Positions 1-12,180 of a stretch of DNA of 64,000 nt are shown here, in pieces. Within the stretch, counting starts at the first letter, position 1. Each line of letters begins with the position of its first letter. The notes beneath the pieces are model-generated. The model was given only the letters and a program-made list of their open reading frames with translations. It was not told the origin of the DNA and did no database searches. Source of the DNA: Dermacentor variabilis (Eukaryota > Arthropoda > Arachnida > Ixodida > Ixodidae); contig NC_134573.1 in NCBI RefSeq assembly GCF_050947875.1, positions 63,155,815 through 63,219,814 on the forward strand. The letters are read 5' to 3'. Both the position numbers and the translations under genes were made by a program.

Positions 1-393
1 GGCTCTGCGCAGTAATGTCTTCAATCTCTGTTTTCTCTGCGATAGGTTGCTGTAGACGTTGAGCAGAAATATGCTACCTTTTCTCTTCTTGCCCGGGATG
101 ATTTCGGTGAGTGTGTGCTCGATCTTGATATACATTTGCAGCTCGTGTTCGACGAACGTGAGCCCCTTCCTGACCAGGGTGCACAGGCCTCTCCCGTCTG
201 GCGGTCCCATGTGCACTCTGTAGCCTGCGAGGGATGGTGCATCCGTTAGTGCTTCTTGTAATAGTATAACGTCCGGCTTGCGCGCGGCATGTGCGATATG
301 CTGTTGAACGACTGCCTTCTTCTTTTCGAGGCCGCGACAGTTCCACTGCCACGCCGTTACACCTGCTGCTGATGATGTTGCATTGGCGGCCAT
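1..393 (-). CDS. LINE ORF2, N-terminal endonuclease part (partial, runs off window)
   Basis: The frame opens at an ATG at 391-393 and stays open for 131 codons to the window edge. Near the N-terminus it reads TAWQWNCRG, then ILLQEALTD and GRGLCTLVRKG. These match the first two blocks of the APE-type endonuclease that begins ORF2 of I/Jockey/R1-group LINEs: the Asn of WNCRG and the Glu of QEA are catalytic in the family. The protein would nick target DNA and prime reverse transcription. It overlaps the end of the preceding ORF1 by about 37 bases in another frame, the usual LINE layout. The rest of ORF2 lies outside the window, so its integrity is unknown. Confidence 0.8.
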   Translation of the reverse strand, partial: MAANATSSAAGVTAWQWNCRGLEKKKAVVQQHIAHAARKPDVILLQEALTDAPSLAGYRVHMGPPDGRGLCTLVRKGLTFVEHELQMYIKIEHTLTEIIPGKKRKGSIFLLNVYSNLSQRKQRLKTLLRRA

Positions 394-2121
394 GATTGCG
401 TTGGCGTGTACGGGGCTCCCTGGTTGGGTGGATGTTGCGCGAAGAGGGGCGCAAACGTCGGGTGGCTTACCATCGGCTGTAGAGTTCTTTCAATGTGGGC
501 GAATCTGTTCATGTTCTCGGCGTGGTAGGTCTCCATTTTTTGTTTCAAGGCTTTCACTGCTGCGATGTTCGCCGTGATTAGCTGCTTGAATTTGGTGAAT
601 GTCGCTTCGAATTTTGCTTCGAGGCTGTTGATGCGATTGTTTTCTGTTTGCTTGCGCGTGGCCTCGACGGCTCGCTTTTTCGGTGCCGGCTCCTCTATGG
701 CTGGCTCTGGGGATGTTGGTGGTTGTTTCCTCGGTCTTGCTTGTGCTTGACGTGGGTCTCTGTAGAGGCTCGTTGTTGCATAGCAGCAACTGACGGATCT
801 CGGCGATCTCTCTCGTGAGGTTGTTGATGGTCGCTCGCAACGCCGCGTTTTCTTGTCTTAGCGTCTCATTTCCTTCTCGCACCTTGTTCATATCTTCTTT
901 CTTAGTGGTTTCGATGATTTTCTGCGCGTTCCTTATATTGTTCACTTTCGCTGCCTCGACCCAGCTCATTCGCGCACGTGATGGTGACCTTTTCCTGCTG
1001 AGGCATCTCTTGAAGCAGCTGCTGTCTCTGGATTTAGGCGCGTAGTTCCTCGGTGGGGTCCTTGACTTTCGCGCAGCTGGCGCCTTGTCGAGTGGCGGGA
1101 AATCGCTCTCCGACAGCAGCTGCCATTCGGCCTGTCGTCGCTCCCATTGTCGCTTGCGCATTAGGTAGAAATCTTGTACTTCGCCTTGCACGTTCGGTCT
1201 CCGGTCGGGTGTTCACCCCCCACAACTTAGATTTTGGGGTACAGCGATGGTCTTCTGTAGGGTTCGCGAGTCCGCAGGCCAGGCACATCTTGATTCGGGG
1301 GGTCGGGCACACGTCCTTGCGGTGTCCCACTCGGCCGCACTGCTGGCAAACGTCGATTTGTTTCCCGAAGAGGCAGCACGGTATCAGGTTGACTCCGTAT
1401 CTGACGAAGTTCGGTACCTTGGGTCCCTGGAACACCACGATCGCCAGTGGTCGCGCTTCCAATCCTTATTGCGCCCACTACTAGGAAACTCCTCTCGTGG
1501 ACGATGTTTCTATCTAGCTCGTCGGCACTCGCGTCGATGGGGAGGCCTCTGATGATGCCCTTTACGGTGTCGTGAGGTGGCGTGCGATATGCGCTTACTT
1601 CGTAGGGTTTGCATTGAATAGAGATTTCCTGGATTTTAGCGTATCTTGCTGCGTTGTCTTAGTTCGGTGTACTGACCACCGTGATGTTCTCTTGCGTGTT
1701 GGGGCAGATGGTGTCCGCGGCGCTTTCCTTTTGTGATCTTGGCCGCAGCGAGTATGGCCGCAGCGACGGTGGTGGTCCCGGTCTTCCCAATGTCCAGTCC
1801 CCCTCTGGGTCTTACAACTATTTTGCTTTCTTCCAGTGGCATGGCTGTCATTCGTGCTGCCTTGATGACCGAGGCTCTGGCGTTCTTGTTCAATTTCAAC
1901 CTCCTCCTTGTTTCACTCCCGCCGGGTCCGTCGGGCTTGCCGCTGGCGGAACTCCGCTGGCGCAGCCTCGACATACGTTCCTCCGCGAGCGTCCATCCGG
2001 CGCCGTTGTGGTATTCCTCGGGTGGTACCTCTTTTCCTTGAACTTCAACGCACATGTGATTGTCCACGATCATTGTTGTTTGAGCGGGTGCTCCATCTCG
2101 GTGCTGACGAGCGGCAGCCAC
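357..2121 (-). pseudogene. LINE ORF1 (gag-like, CCHC zinc knuckles), frameshifted
   Basis: Several minus-strand frames together describe one ORF1. Bases 2121-1636 hold a basic N-terminal part. Around 1580-1450 is a segment with KGIIRGLPIDASADEL. Around 1400-1250 are two adjacent knuckles, CQQCGRVGHRKDVC and CLACGLANPTEDHRC. From about 1000 to 770 comes a coiled-coil-like stretch (ENAALRATINNLTREIAEI), and a Pro/Gln-rich tail ends at 357. The reading frame changes at least three times and one in-frame stop is present, so the copy is dead. The family protein binds RNA and packages the LINE transcript. ORF2 follows at once. Bases 2122 to about 2360 are probably its 5' UTR, but I cannot place the element's 5' end. 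Confidence 0.75.
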
Positions 2122-2360
2122 CGAGGAGTATGGCAGGCCGCTCTCGGAGCGACGGTGTTGGACTTAGCGTCCACGGAACACGCCTAAGCCTAGCAAACCT
2201 TCGCACGGCGGCTGTAGATATAGTCACGAAATGTGGCAAAGAAAAACGCACCTCTAGGGTCAGCTGGTATTGGTCGATGCCGCTCGCCTTCACGGACACA
2301 TTGGTGCAAGCAAAATTTTGGTTCGAGGTTATTAGCACTGCGTAACTGGCTAGCAATCAC

Positions 2361-3049
2361 GCAGCCGATCTGTGACTAGGAACGAGGGTTTCTTCTTCGT
2401 CGTCGTCTCCAGCTTGAATTGAAAAAAGTTCTCACATTATGATCGCTTCGCATAGGAGCTGAAACACAAGAGTGCTTGTGTACGAACAACCGAATGCAAC
2501 CCCGAAACCTATGAGCGCCAATCTATAAAATATTTGAATCAGCCACCGAAACCGTTCTCGCGCATTTCAAATGCAGAGTAGGCTTGAATACACTATGCTA
2601 TGCCTACGTTAGCCCTCTCTATGGTGCCGATGGCCTCGCTTGGTGGTGTGCTCACAGCGGTTGCTAAGCCGGCATAATACAATAAAGCTTTGTGCTTCCG
2701 TATTTAGGTTTCACCCCATAAAGCAGTAATATCCAAAGGGGATCACATAGAATAAATCAGATGACTGTTTGTCAGGACAAAATTTCCGTAAGATGTATGA
2801 GTGCGTCGTAGAGCACGGAACGAAAAAGACCGATAAAACAAAACTTGGGTTTTCAGCATGTTCTTTTGCTAAATAATGGTAAAAAAATCTAGCTGACGCT
2901 TGTTTTGTAATGCCGCGCGATTGGATGATTTGCTATATAAAGAAAATGGGTTTACTGGTTGTCCGACTTGATCCTAACATTAAAAACATGCAAACGTCAT
3001 GTAGCTTGACAGAAGCAAGGTAATGTTGTTGGCCATTGCTTGTAGATGC
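2361..3049. other. Stretch without a recognised gene
   Basis: AT-rich sequence between the LINE and the gypsy remnant. No ORF with recognisable motifs was found. An AATAAA occurs near 2690, but there is no coding sequence to attach it to. The gypsy element's 5' LTR might lie here, but I could not match it to any sequence near 8.3-8.6 kb. Confidence 0.4.
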
Positions 3050-4115
3050 TCATATTCGAGAAGGCCAAGAGCCGCCGTATTGAACAACCATTCGCCCCGT
3101 TCGGCAACGCCGCCGAGACATCTTCTGGTGCAGAGCTGCCGCCATCTCATCTTTCACCGCCTTCGGCCGAATTGACGCATATTGACCGCCACGAAATCTA
3201 AGCGAACGCTCCAACCAGCCTCTCTGCCAACCTTTACGCCGGCGATTTGAACGCACCAGCAGTTTCACTCGTCCAAGCCATTGGGAGAACCTCGGGGTTC
3301 CCGCTGCTTGCGCTGTGGACAACCGTACTTCCACTTCCTGGACCCCGACATCGTTCCCTAGTTATCAGAGGTTCGCTCCACGATCTCAGAACCATTCTCA
3401 CGAGAGAACTGATTACGATCGACCTATTTACTTTCGCTTTCACTGCGACCACGTCATGCAAGTTACTCACTACTGTAACAAGCGCTGGTCGTACCCGCAA
3501 CGTACGCCATCCTTTGCCCATGCTCGCCGCCTTCATCGCGGCCCTTTTGAGTCACCATCTGCGGCCACCCACACAATCCTGACGATGCCACGACATGGTG
3601 CAGCCGCTCTCCGTCACCTAAAGGCCACCAGTTGCGTTCACAACATTTCCGTCGTCCGTCCTCCCGCTCCCTTCCACCAGTCTGCGCGACGTCGCTGAGC
3701 TACCGCGGCTCTTTCACTTCGGAAAACAAGAGGATGAAGCGCGCGGAGGTAACGCTGCATCCACGACTCCGCCTCAAAACCATCTTGTTACTCTGCCATT
3801 CGACGATGTATGCTGGACGTTGACGTTGATGGCATGTCCATCTCTTTCTGTCAGGAGCTCTGGTCTTCGCCGTCGTCTAAAAACGGTGGTCATACCTGCT
3901 GTATCCCGCTTTGTAAGAGTGACCGATGGAGAAACTCCCGCTGTCCTCAGAATATGCACCACCCGCATCACCATCACCGGTCACCCAATTCATGTTTTAT
4001 TTGCACTCCTTGAGCGATGTCCTTAAGACGTTATACTTGATGTGGACTTCCTCACAACTTATTCTGCCCTAATTAACTGTGCGACTGCCCGAACTACCTC
4101 TACTAGATTTGCCAC
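3050..4115 (+). pseudogene. gypsy gag nucleocapsid and aspartic protease remnant
   Basis: Around 3400-3500 the frame starting near 3315 reads YFRFHCDHVMQVTHYC, a decayed CCHC-type knuckle followed by an RSYPQR-like basic stretch. From about 3820 to 4080 another frame gives FVRVTDGETPAV, ITITGHPIHVLFALLE and DVILDVDFLTTYSALI, the C-terminal half of a retroviral-type aspartic protease (the DVILG-DFL motif). The catalytic DTG itself is not visible. Several frame changes separate the blocks. This places the gag-pol junction of the element here. Confidence 0.55.
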
Positions 4116-4117
4116 TT

Positions 4118-5010
4118 CACTGCTCTTCTAACATCCGTCTCTATGCTGATGACTGCGTTCTATATGAAGCGATTAACTCTTCTAATGATCATTATCGCAT
4201 TCCAGAGTCGTTTTCTAGGTTTTGCGATTGGTGTAACACTTGGCAAATGAACATTAATTTCAATAAAACCGTTCCAAGTATCTTGGTGTCATTTTCACAG
4301 ACAACATGTCATGGTCCAAACACATTGATTACATATGTAGTAAAGCACTAAAACATTAGGTTGCTTGAGGCGAACGCTCACCTGATCTCCTAAAGACACA
4401 AAGTTACTAATGTATAAATCTATTATCCGCCCTGTTCTTGATTATGCATAAAGCTGCGCGATTCATATGTCATCATTACGATCGCGACTTTTTGCCCTCT
4501 TCAACACTTTCTTTCTTGAACTTATACATGCTCTCTTCTCGTCGCCGTCTCGAATCATTAAAATTCTTGCATTGCATTGTCAATTCTTTGATTAGGCTCT
4601 CAAACGATAATTACATTAACTTCGCGCCAGGATCATCAACGATAAGACATCATGACCTAAACTGGATACCCTACTACGGACGTACTAACATGTTCAAATT
4701 CAGCGTTTTTCCCCGCTCAATCAAATACTGGAATTCATTACCTGGGTCCATTCGCTCATGCTCTTCCAAAATTTTTGCGAGCGCCATCCTAGATGCCTAA
4801 TCGTGCTCACCCATGCCGGGCAGCATTTGTATACCTTCCTGTGTATTTTCCTTTCATCAGTCCTCTTTTGTAAAAGTGTTCACCTGAGTTTACGGCTGTG
4901 TACTCCAGTGCATTTTCTGTACCTTTTTCAACCCATTCCTGATATAGCGCAAATTGCGCTGCAGTATGTATAAATAAATTAATAAATTAATAATAAAATA
5001 AATAAATAAA
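4118..5010 (+). mobile_element. CR1-like LINE fragment inserted in the gypsy element
   Basis: The fragment begins within the RT domain (IRLYADDCVLYEAINSS, 4130-4180) and continues to a typical CR1-group C-terminus (ARFICHHYDRDF at about 4455 to KYWNSLPGSIRS at about 4760). It ends in an AT-rich tail of TAAA/TAAT repeats at 4967-5010. It is 5'-truncated and frameshifted near 4290-4440. Imperfect direct repeats flank it (ACTTCACTGCTC at 4114-4125, ACTACTCGCTGCTC at 5010-5023), possibly a diverged target duplication. On each side the gypsy pol resumes. Confidence 0.7.
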
Positions 5011-6166
5011 CTACTCGCTGCTCCAACCACGGCTTCGGCACGTCTCCGCTCTCTCGACTATGTGCGCATGCCGCCCGTCCCAAGCCGCCACGTATATCTC
5101 CAACACCTCGACCTCTACAGCAGTTGATGAAGATTACGTGGTAACAGACGTTTTCCTCGCCAGAAACTTCGCCGTACCTAACACCTTCGTGATTGTAACC
5201 GGTAATCGCATCTGCATTCCCCTTTTAAACTTCAGCGCCTCTCCTCAACTGATTCCAGCAGGCATGTCGCTCGACGCTAGCGCTGCAGCCGAAGACTGCA
5301 AAATTTCCACATTGGATCCCTCTATTCCCTGCAGTTCATCCTTCATTTGTACCACAAACAGTTCGCTGCGCGATGTCTTTGACGGCATGATTCCTGCTGA
5401 CCTTTCTCATGCTCAAAGTACCGACCTTCGACTCTTGCTGGAGTCATACCACGACATGTTCGACTTCAACCATCATTCTTTTAGCGAAACGTCTGTTGTC
5501 CAGCATCGAATCGACACAGGGCGCGTGACCCTTAATTACAGCAGTGTCTATCTTGTCTCCCTCGCCGAACCTCTGGTGATCCAAGACGAAGTTGACAAAA
5601 TGCTCACAAAAGGCCTTATCGAAACTTATTCCAGTCCATGGGCTTCCCCTGTGGCGCTAGCCGAAAAGAAAGATGCCAGCTGGCGCTTTTCTGCTGACTA
5701 CCGGCACTTGAGCAACATCAGGCGCAAGGACGTATACCCAATTCCCCGTATCCATGACGCCTTGGACTGCCTCCGCGGCGCCACGTACTTTTTCTCCATC
5801 GACTTGCGCTCCGGATACTGGCAGATTACCTTTGATGCTATAGTCCGTGGCGAGACTGCTTTCTTCGCACCAGATCGACTTTACCATTTCGAGGTTATGC
5901 CTTTTGGATTGTGTAATGGCCCCGCTACCGTCGAGCGAATTATGGATTTTCTCCTTAGAAGCTGCAAGTGGTCTACTCGTCTTTGCTCTCTAGGTGATGT
6001 GGTTGTCTTTTCGCCTACTTTTGAGAACCGCCTTACTCACCTGTCGGCCATTCTCGATGTGTTTCGCCGTGATGGCCTACAACTTAACTCCTCCAAGCGT
6101 CGTTTCGCTGGGCGTCATATCGCCGTTCTTCGTCACCTTGTGAGTGGCAGTGGTATAGTGCTATGA
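5011..6166 (+). pseudogene. gypsy pol: end of protease linker and reverse transcriptase
   Basis: A 368-residue frame opens at 5060, though translation would come from upstream. It carries the whole Ty3/gypsy RT order: DEVDKMLTKGLIETYSSPWASPVAL, WRFSADYRHLSNIRRKDVYPIPRI, FFSIDLRSGYWQI, HFEVMPFGLCNGPATVERIMD. The catalytic box, normally YLDDVVVFS in this group, reads SLGDVVVFS at about 5987-6013. It has lost the Tyr, and one of the two Asp has become Gly. The frame closes at 6166 in the connection domain. The enzyme would copy element RNA into cDNA; this copy could not. Confidence 0.85.
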
Positions 6167-6790
6167 ATTGTGGGCTTGTAATCTTACTTCCAACACTTTC
6201 TCAGAAATTTTGCCGACTTCGCCCGGCCGCTTACTGACCTACTCAAGAAGAACGTCTGTTTTTCTTGGAGTCACGAGCAAGCTACAACATTCACCACCCT
6301 GGCCAGTTTACTTACATCACCGCCAATTTTGGTGCATTTTGACCCTTAGGCGCCTACAGAAGTTCGCACCAACGCTAGTGGCCACGTCGTAGGTGCAGTC
6401 CTTGCCCGACGCCAGAACGACCAAGAACGCGTCATTGCTTATGCCAACCGCCTTCTCTCGTCGTCGGAGCGGAATTTTTCGATAACTAAGTGCGAATGCG
6501 TCGTTTATTCTGGGCTGTGGCAAAATTGTGCCCCCACTTATATAGCCCCACGTTTCCTTTCGTCGCGGACCACCACGATCATTGCTGGCTCTCGTCACTG
6601 AAAGATCCTACAGGAAAGCCGGGAGGCTGGGCTGTATGGTTATAGGAGTACACCTTTCACGTTATCTACAAGTCTGGCCAGATGCACCAAGGTGCTGACT
6701 GTTTATCACGCTACCCTGTCGGCCTTCCCGAAACTGGCGAGCATGATACAAGTGACTTCGTCATGGCTATTTGAGATCTGGCCAACACCC
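6167..6790 (+). pseudogene. gypsy pol: RNase H domain remnant
   Basis: In changing frames the plus strand reads NFADFARPLTDLLKKN, TLASLLTSPPILVHFDP, then a stop, ASGHVVGAVLARRQ, VIAYANRLLSSSERNFSITKCECV, and further on VIYKSGQMHQGADCLSRYP. These are the tether and RNase H blocks of Ty3/gypsy pol. At least two stops and several frameshifts are present, so this is non-functional. About 6800-7290 follows with no clear homology, apart from a short piece that may be integrase zinc-finger region. Confidence 0.65.
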
Positions 6791-7289
6791 GCGCTGAACA
6801 GAAAAGTGACGACACGTTACCATCTACTGGGTGTCCCACGCAAATTTAGCCAAGAACTTAAAGAAGAAAGGCTCGTCGGAAGCGAATTGAAGCAAACGCA
6901 TACTATTCGCAATAACCTTTATTAACTCAGACAATTTTTTGTTTTCCAATTACTCACTAATTAGGTTTTTTCATCCAACTTTTTAATTATTGTCTGAGGA
7001 CCCCAAGTATAATACGCAGATTTGTAGAGCACCTTCAGAAACCACCGATCTAGTTTCCTTTACGATACGTCTCACGTAGTCATTTTTTCCGGGTTGCTAA
7101 GAAAGTCCGCGAAATATGAAAAAGCCACGTGACGGAGCGCTTGCCTAGTGGTATCGTGCTGCTCTAAAGCGTGCGTTCGGTGAACAAGGTCGGCTCCCGT
7201 CAGATGATGGCGAAAATGCTTGCTGCTGGCCGAGCGCTGCCGATGAGACAAAGAACACCCTGCCGCTTCCTCGTTGCCAGCCACGATAC

Positions 7290-8280
7290 AGCCGACCTTT
7301 AGCGTCTCTTCGACGCTACATTTCTGCCTGGGACCATCAGCGACGTAAACGTCCCTCGGCGCTACCTGCCGGCCGTATGTTGCTCATTTACATACCCACG
7401 CAGCTGTTCCACAGCATCGGTCTCGATCTCCTCGGCCCATTCGCTACGTCTACACCAGGGAACAAGTGTGTCGCAGTTTGGACCGACTATGCTACGCGGT
7501 TATGCCATCACGCGAGGTTTGCCTACCGGTTGCGCCACTGACGTCGCCGATTTCCTACTTCATGACGTTATCCTTCATCATGGTGCCCCCAGTCAATTGC
7601 TCACAGCGCGAGGCCACTACTTCTTGTCGAATGTTCTCGATCACCTCCTTCATTTCTGTTCTGTGGAGCAGAAGCACACTACTGCATACCACCCGCAGAC
7701 CAATGGGCTCACCGAGAGACTGAACCGCTCCTTAACCTATATGCTGGCGATGTACGTGTCTGACGATCATCGTGACAGGAACATCCCTTTGTCATACGTC
7801 ACGTTCACGTACTAGTCCTGCCGTCACGACACCGCCGGTTTTTCGCCATTCCAGCTACAGTTTGGCCGCAACCCAGCATTGGCTTTCAAGAAGTTTCTAC
7901 CTGCGGTCGTACAACATAGGAGAGAGATTGCCCGCGAAGATGCCATGCGAGCACATCTGGCACGTCAAATCGCTCATTAGTGACTATTCAACTCGCAATT
8001 ACTTCAGAGGGATCGCTATGACCACAAGTGCGGACACCTCTGCTTTTCTCCAGGATCTTTTGCACTTCTCCGGACTTCATTTCGTCGTGTAGCTCTTTCT
8101 GAAAAGCTTTTGTCACGTTACACCGAACCATACAAGGTTTTATGGCAACTTAGTGACGTGTACCATGCGATCGTGCTACTGGACAGTTCTTCACAGTCGA
8201 CCCTTCATCTCGTGAGGTCGTCCATGTATCCCCGGTTGAAGCCATACTTTTCCGCCACCGCCTCCTTGTGTAATTAGTCT
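7290..8280 (+). pseudogene. gypsy pol: integrase remnant
   Basis: At 7405-7470 the frame reads IGLDLLGPFATSTPGNK, the first catalytic Asp block of retroviral-type integrase. At 7570-7620 it reads HHGAPSQLLTARGHY, where the family has TDRG: the second catalytic Asp is Ala here. The Glu block TAYHPQTNGLTERLNRSL (7680-7740) is intact. After the stop at 7815, other frames give FQLQFGRNPALAFKKFLP and YTEPYKVLWQLSD, the C-terminal GPY/F-like module. Stops and frameshifts plus the lost Asp make it inactive. Confidence 0.75.
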
Positions 8281-8599
8281 GTGGTAGTGTTCCTGTATAC
8301 GCTCCCGCAGGGTGCAGAGTTCCGCATAGCTTTTCCTCTGCCGCTCGCACCGCTATTCGCCGAGCGCAATCACATGGCACAATATGACGTCAAATGTTCA
8401 ACGGCGCTGCTGCGAAGCCAACTGTCCGGCTCGATGCAGCCTCGTCGTTTCCGGCAATGTCATCGACGTTGCAATCAACGCACTGTCAAGTCTTCGTTAC
8501 ATTCATCGGCTCCGGGTTGCAGGTAGGGTATTCCACGATATTAAGTCAAGGACCTTGCTGAAGTTACACGAACCACGTCATATTGACACTTCTTTTTTT

Positions 8600-8830
8600 T
8601 CAGTGTGACGGGGGGCAGCGCAAGAAACTGCACAAACCGCACCGAAGGTGGCAAGGTTTTTCACGCGGTGCAGTGCGGGCGGACACTTGTGCGCCGGCAA
8701 CAGGCATGGCTCCTGCCTATGGGACGAGACCGGCCAGTTCCGAAAGGGACCAGGATACGCGAGGTGCGTTCACCTTGTTTACACGGAAGCAACCTTTATT
8801 GTCTCGAGTAGAACCCCTGTTAACACTGAG
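8600..8830 (+). pseudogene. Possible decayed exon of an evasin-like secreted Cys-rich protein
   Basis: A polypyrimidine tract and acceptor (TTCTTTTTTTTCAG, ending about 8602) precede a short open stretch. One frame gives ARNCTNRTEGGKVFHAVQC, a second gives TCAPATGMAPAYGTR, and the first again gives SPCLHGSNLYC. Spacing of Cys, N-glycosylation sites and the P-x-GT step resembles class A tick evasins (salivary chemokine-binding proteins). The blocks lie in different frames, and one expected Cys is Pro, so the exon is broken. No signal-peptide exon is visible nearby. The similarity is judged by pattern only; an unrelated Cys-rich repeat remains possible. Confidence 0.35.
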
Positions 8831-11800
8831 TTGCGTACGCCTTTCGTGAGAGGTTGTTCACTTGTACGATTCTTGGCGCATACGTGAAGCGCTACACAGA
8901 CGCAGGACAGCAAATGAACGACACGTCTGTGTCGCGCTGCACATATACGCCAAGAATGTTAACTTACCAACTCGCCCAATTCACTGTGTTGCTTGCACGG
9001 CTGTTCTGACTATGCCAATCAAGAACAGTGTGTTGAAAACAGAGTAAATGCTAGCAGATACCATTTTCCCCTTGCACGTTGGCTTTCCTCTCCTCTGCTT
9101 TTCTTATTTTATTTTTTTTTGTCGGCATCCTAACCTTTATATAATGTTGATTGATGTGCTAGTGTTCATTGTTTTGCCGTAAGCGAATACCTAGCCTACT
9201 ATCGCTTCTGAGACAGCTGTGATAGCTTCAACATTTAGCGCCCATAATATCTTGCTTGTTAGATCGGCTTTAGTCGACATGAGGAATGTCAACTCTTGCT
9301 GTATGTTTGATAAGTGCTTTGTTATAGTAAATTGACCTGAGTCGTATGAAAGGACAAGAAAAATGTGTTCTCATATTACAATATGCAATGTACGAATAAT
9401 TTGCAAGTTTGCCCATCATAATATGATCAGTGCAATGAAAATAACCTGTGGTTACTCTTAAGGCCTGGTTGCCTTTCCAGTTGCTTTGAATATTGCATAG
9501 CTTTTTGTTTCAAGGTACTGCATGTTCGCACGCAAAATTTTGATCTGTTCGAGCCACGGGCGCAGTAAGGAATTCATTTCGATCCTACCCCTATATGCAC
9601 GTACGGGCGTGTTTGTATATGTGCATATACATATACGCCAATATGTCAATAAAAACTAAATATTTCGGGGGGTTGGAACCCTACCCCCCTCCGACTACGC
9701 CAATGGTCCGAACATAGCCTACATTCAAGAGCGCCATCTTGCTCAGCGCTTGTGAACATTTGCCGCTTGTAACACCCGAACACCAGGCAATCAATAAAGC
9801 AAATGAAACACCGCGCGGTATTTGGCTCTTGCGAGCGCGAGGACTGCCTTCACTGCATAGCTGGAACATAACGCCGGACCTATGCGCAACTATGCTCCCT
9901 TCGCGGAAGCATATACAGGGACACTAGCCTGCGCCGAGATGGCGCTTGTCCTGCCGGGGAGGTTAGAAGCTTCCGAAGACCTCCTTGGACTAACAAAGAA
10001 AAGAGCGATGGCCGGGAGGTTGCGCGTGTTCAACCATCTTGGCCATCCGTGTAAATCGTGTCTGTTTATAATTCGTGCTTTGCTTTCATCCACTTCACGC
10101 CCCGTTCCAATGTTATGTTTTCGTTCCGCCTAATTACATTAGTCTTAGCAAACCAGCTTCTTAAATCTTAAAAATAGATTAAAAGTCTCAATGAAGAAAT
10201 TCTAGAGAACATGAAAAAGTTCCGGTCGAGTTTCTTTGGCGCCATGGGTGCCACATAAGAAAGTTTCTTTTTTTTTTCATACCATGAGAGAAGTCTGCGA
10301 ATACGCGAGAATTGCCGCACGACTGGGCGTTCGCTTCACTTTGTTTGCGTTCGCGGGCTTCTCTTATCGACCTCAGTATTGCACCATCTGCGCATACAAC
10401 TTGAAAATTCCACAGAACCCATCTCACGCTGAGAATCTACGGTAATGTGCTTTGCATGGAATCATAGAGCGACACAATGTATTGCCACCATCGAAAGGGA
10501 ATATGCATGAAGGGTGTACTGGAGCTGAAGAGGATGATTATGATTTATGTTAATCGGATTTGAAACGAGACAGTCACAAATCGGCAACTCCAGAATTCGT
10601 TACACGGGCTGGTAACAATGTCAAAATAAACAAAGATGACTACGACATCCTGGTTCACGGCGGCTCTTCCACATGGTTCTATCATGTTTCTCGTTTGTGG
10701 CGTCGAATCCAGGTGTTTCATCGAAGCCGATGTGGAAGTCAAAAAATTGAAGTGTTTGTGCGTAGCGGGCCTCCCAAAGGCGCACGCACTTCTTCTCAGT
10801 GTGGTGACACTGGTACAGGTACGATTCTCGAGTGTTCTTGACCTTCATAGGCAACTGCGCACTCCTACTTCTGTTGTACTATACCATATAGAGCATGTTA
10901 CAATATATAGGCAGTAACGTCTGTCTTACTTTCAGAAGCTAAATACGGATATTCCGCAATGATACAACGACGCTAAAATATGTAAAGTCTCGTTTGTGAG
11001 CCGGAGTGCACCTTCATTTTTATAGTTAGCTGATTCGTGTGATAAGTCAGTCTGCGTCTGATGGCTGCCACTTGTTCGTGGTCGCTGTGCACGAAGTTCG
11101 AGCTGGGGCCTGAGCTGAGCAACACAGCACACACCTGCCACCGGTAGGAACTCTCAAAACCAGATTAAACGTGAGAAGTCGATATCAACTAGTCGGACCA
11201 CACTGAGTTCCTTTTGCCAGGTTTCCAAAATTTTTCGAGCGCTTTCCTTCGGGCAAAGTCACTTGTATTAGTATAGATGCACGTCTTGGAGATGAATTGA
11301 GCGATTTGTAATGGAATTTTGTTGCGTGCACGGCGTCGGAAAGCAAACTAGCGGCGCTCTGCGCAGGTCTAAAATGCGCCTAAGCTCGAACGAGAAGTGT
11401 TTGCAGTTGCTTCTAAATGTCTTGCGAACAAATCAACAACTCACAACGTTGACTGATCGAGAAAACAGCATCTTCTACATGTACCGCTGTACTAAAGCAT
11501 GGCATGAAAATGATATGTCAGCTCGCAACATAACATATGTCAAGATCAACTTCAGACGTTCTGAGTTGTTGATCATACCTATTACCATGCCTGCTGGCAA
11601 AATTGTATTAGTAGGAAGATTACTGTTGCTTAGAGCATTAGTAACACTAATTATGGCGCAGAAAACAATAAACGAACAAAACCAAATGATTGTAAAGCCC
11701 ACACTGCTATAACTTATTTGAGCGCCTGCCCAAACAATTTATAGACTCCAATATTGGAAACGCCAGCAAGATATGTCAAATAAACAAGAAAGCAGTGATG

Positions 11801-12180
11801 TAATCGCTGAAAACAGAACTCCTCCCGAGTGAAGTGCTTATAACGAACCTGCATATCATTCACCTTTTCCCAATTCGGAAGTTTCTTATCGAAGTTGCTC
11901 TCTTATACGCGTCGTCTGCTTCTTTCGGGAAACGGTACGATGACGCGTCATAATGGTACACAACTAAGCATTTCGACACCCGTCTTTTTGTATTTTTCGG
12001 GTTTATGCACGGTGGCCTCATGACGACTTGAGGACTACGAGGCATTCAGCGTAGGCGCTGACAGAAGTCTCTCGCTTCAAGCCTAAACCTGGTTCGGCTG
12101 GTTCTCGGCGCGGCCACTGGGTGGCGAGCACTTGCTAGGAGTCGCGAGTACTCCCCTAGCTTCCCTGAGTATATAAAGCA
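8831..12180. other. Long stretch without a recognised gene
   Basis: I see no conserved protein motif on either strand. An AATAAA lies at about 9645 after a run of AT-rich sequence, and could end a transcript, but no coding exon can be joined to it. The longest open frame (11311-11712, plus, 133 codons) has unremarkable composition, no family motif and no splice context, so I do not call it a gene. Base composition is similar on both sides. Confidence 0.5.

Larger units (their letters stand above)
3050..8280 (+). mobile_element. Degraded Ty3/gypsy LTR retrotransposon, split by a LINE
   Basis: Gag nucleocapsid remnant, aspartic protease, reverse transcriptase, RNase H and integrase motifs follow one another on the plus strand in the order typical of Ty3/gypsy. 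All parts carry stops or frameshifts. A CR1-like LINE fragment (about 4118-5010) separates protease from RT. No LTRs were identified, so the outer ends are approximate. The pol protein resembles that of the better preserved gypsy element at 39-44 kb but is clearly a different, older copy. Confidence 0.8.

Noticed and set aside
11311..11712. 133-codon plus-strand ORF
   Set aside because: No domain, no repeat relation, no splice or start context; length is within chance for this composition.
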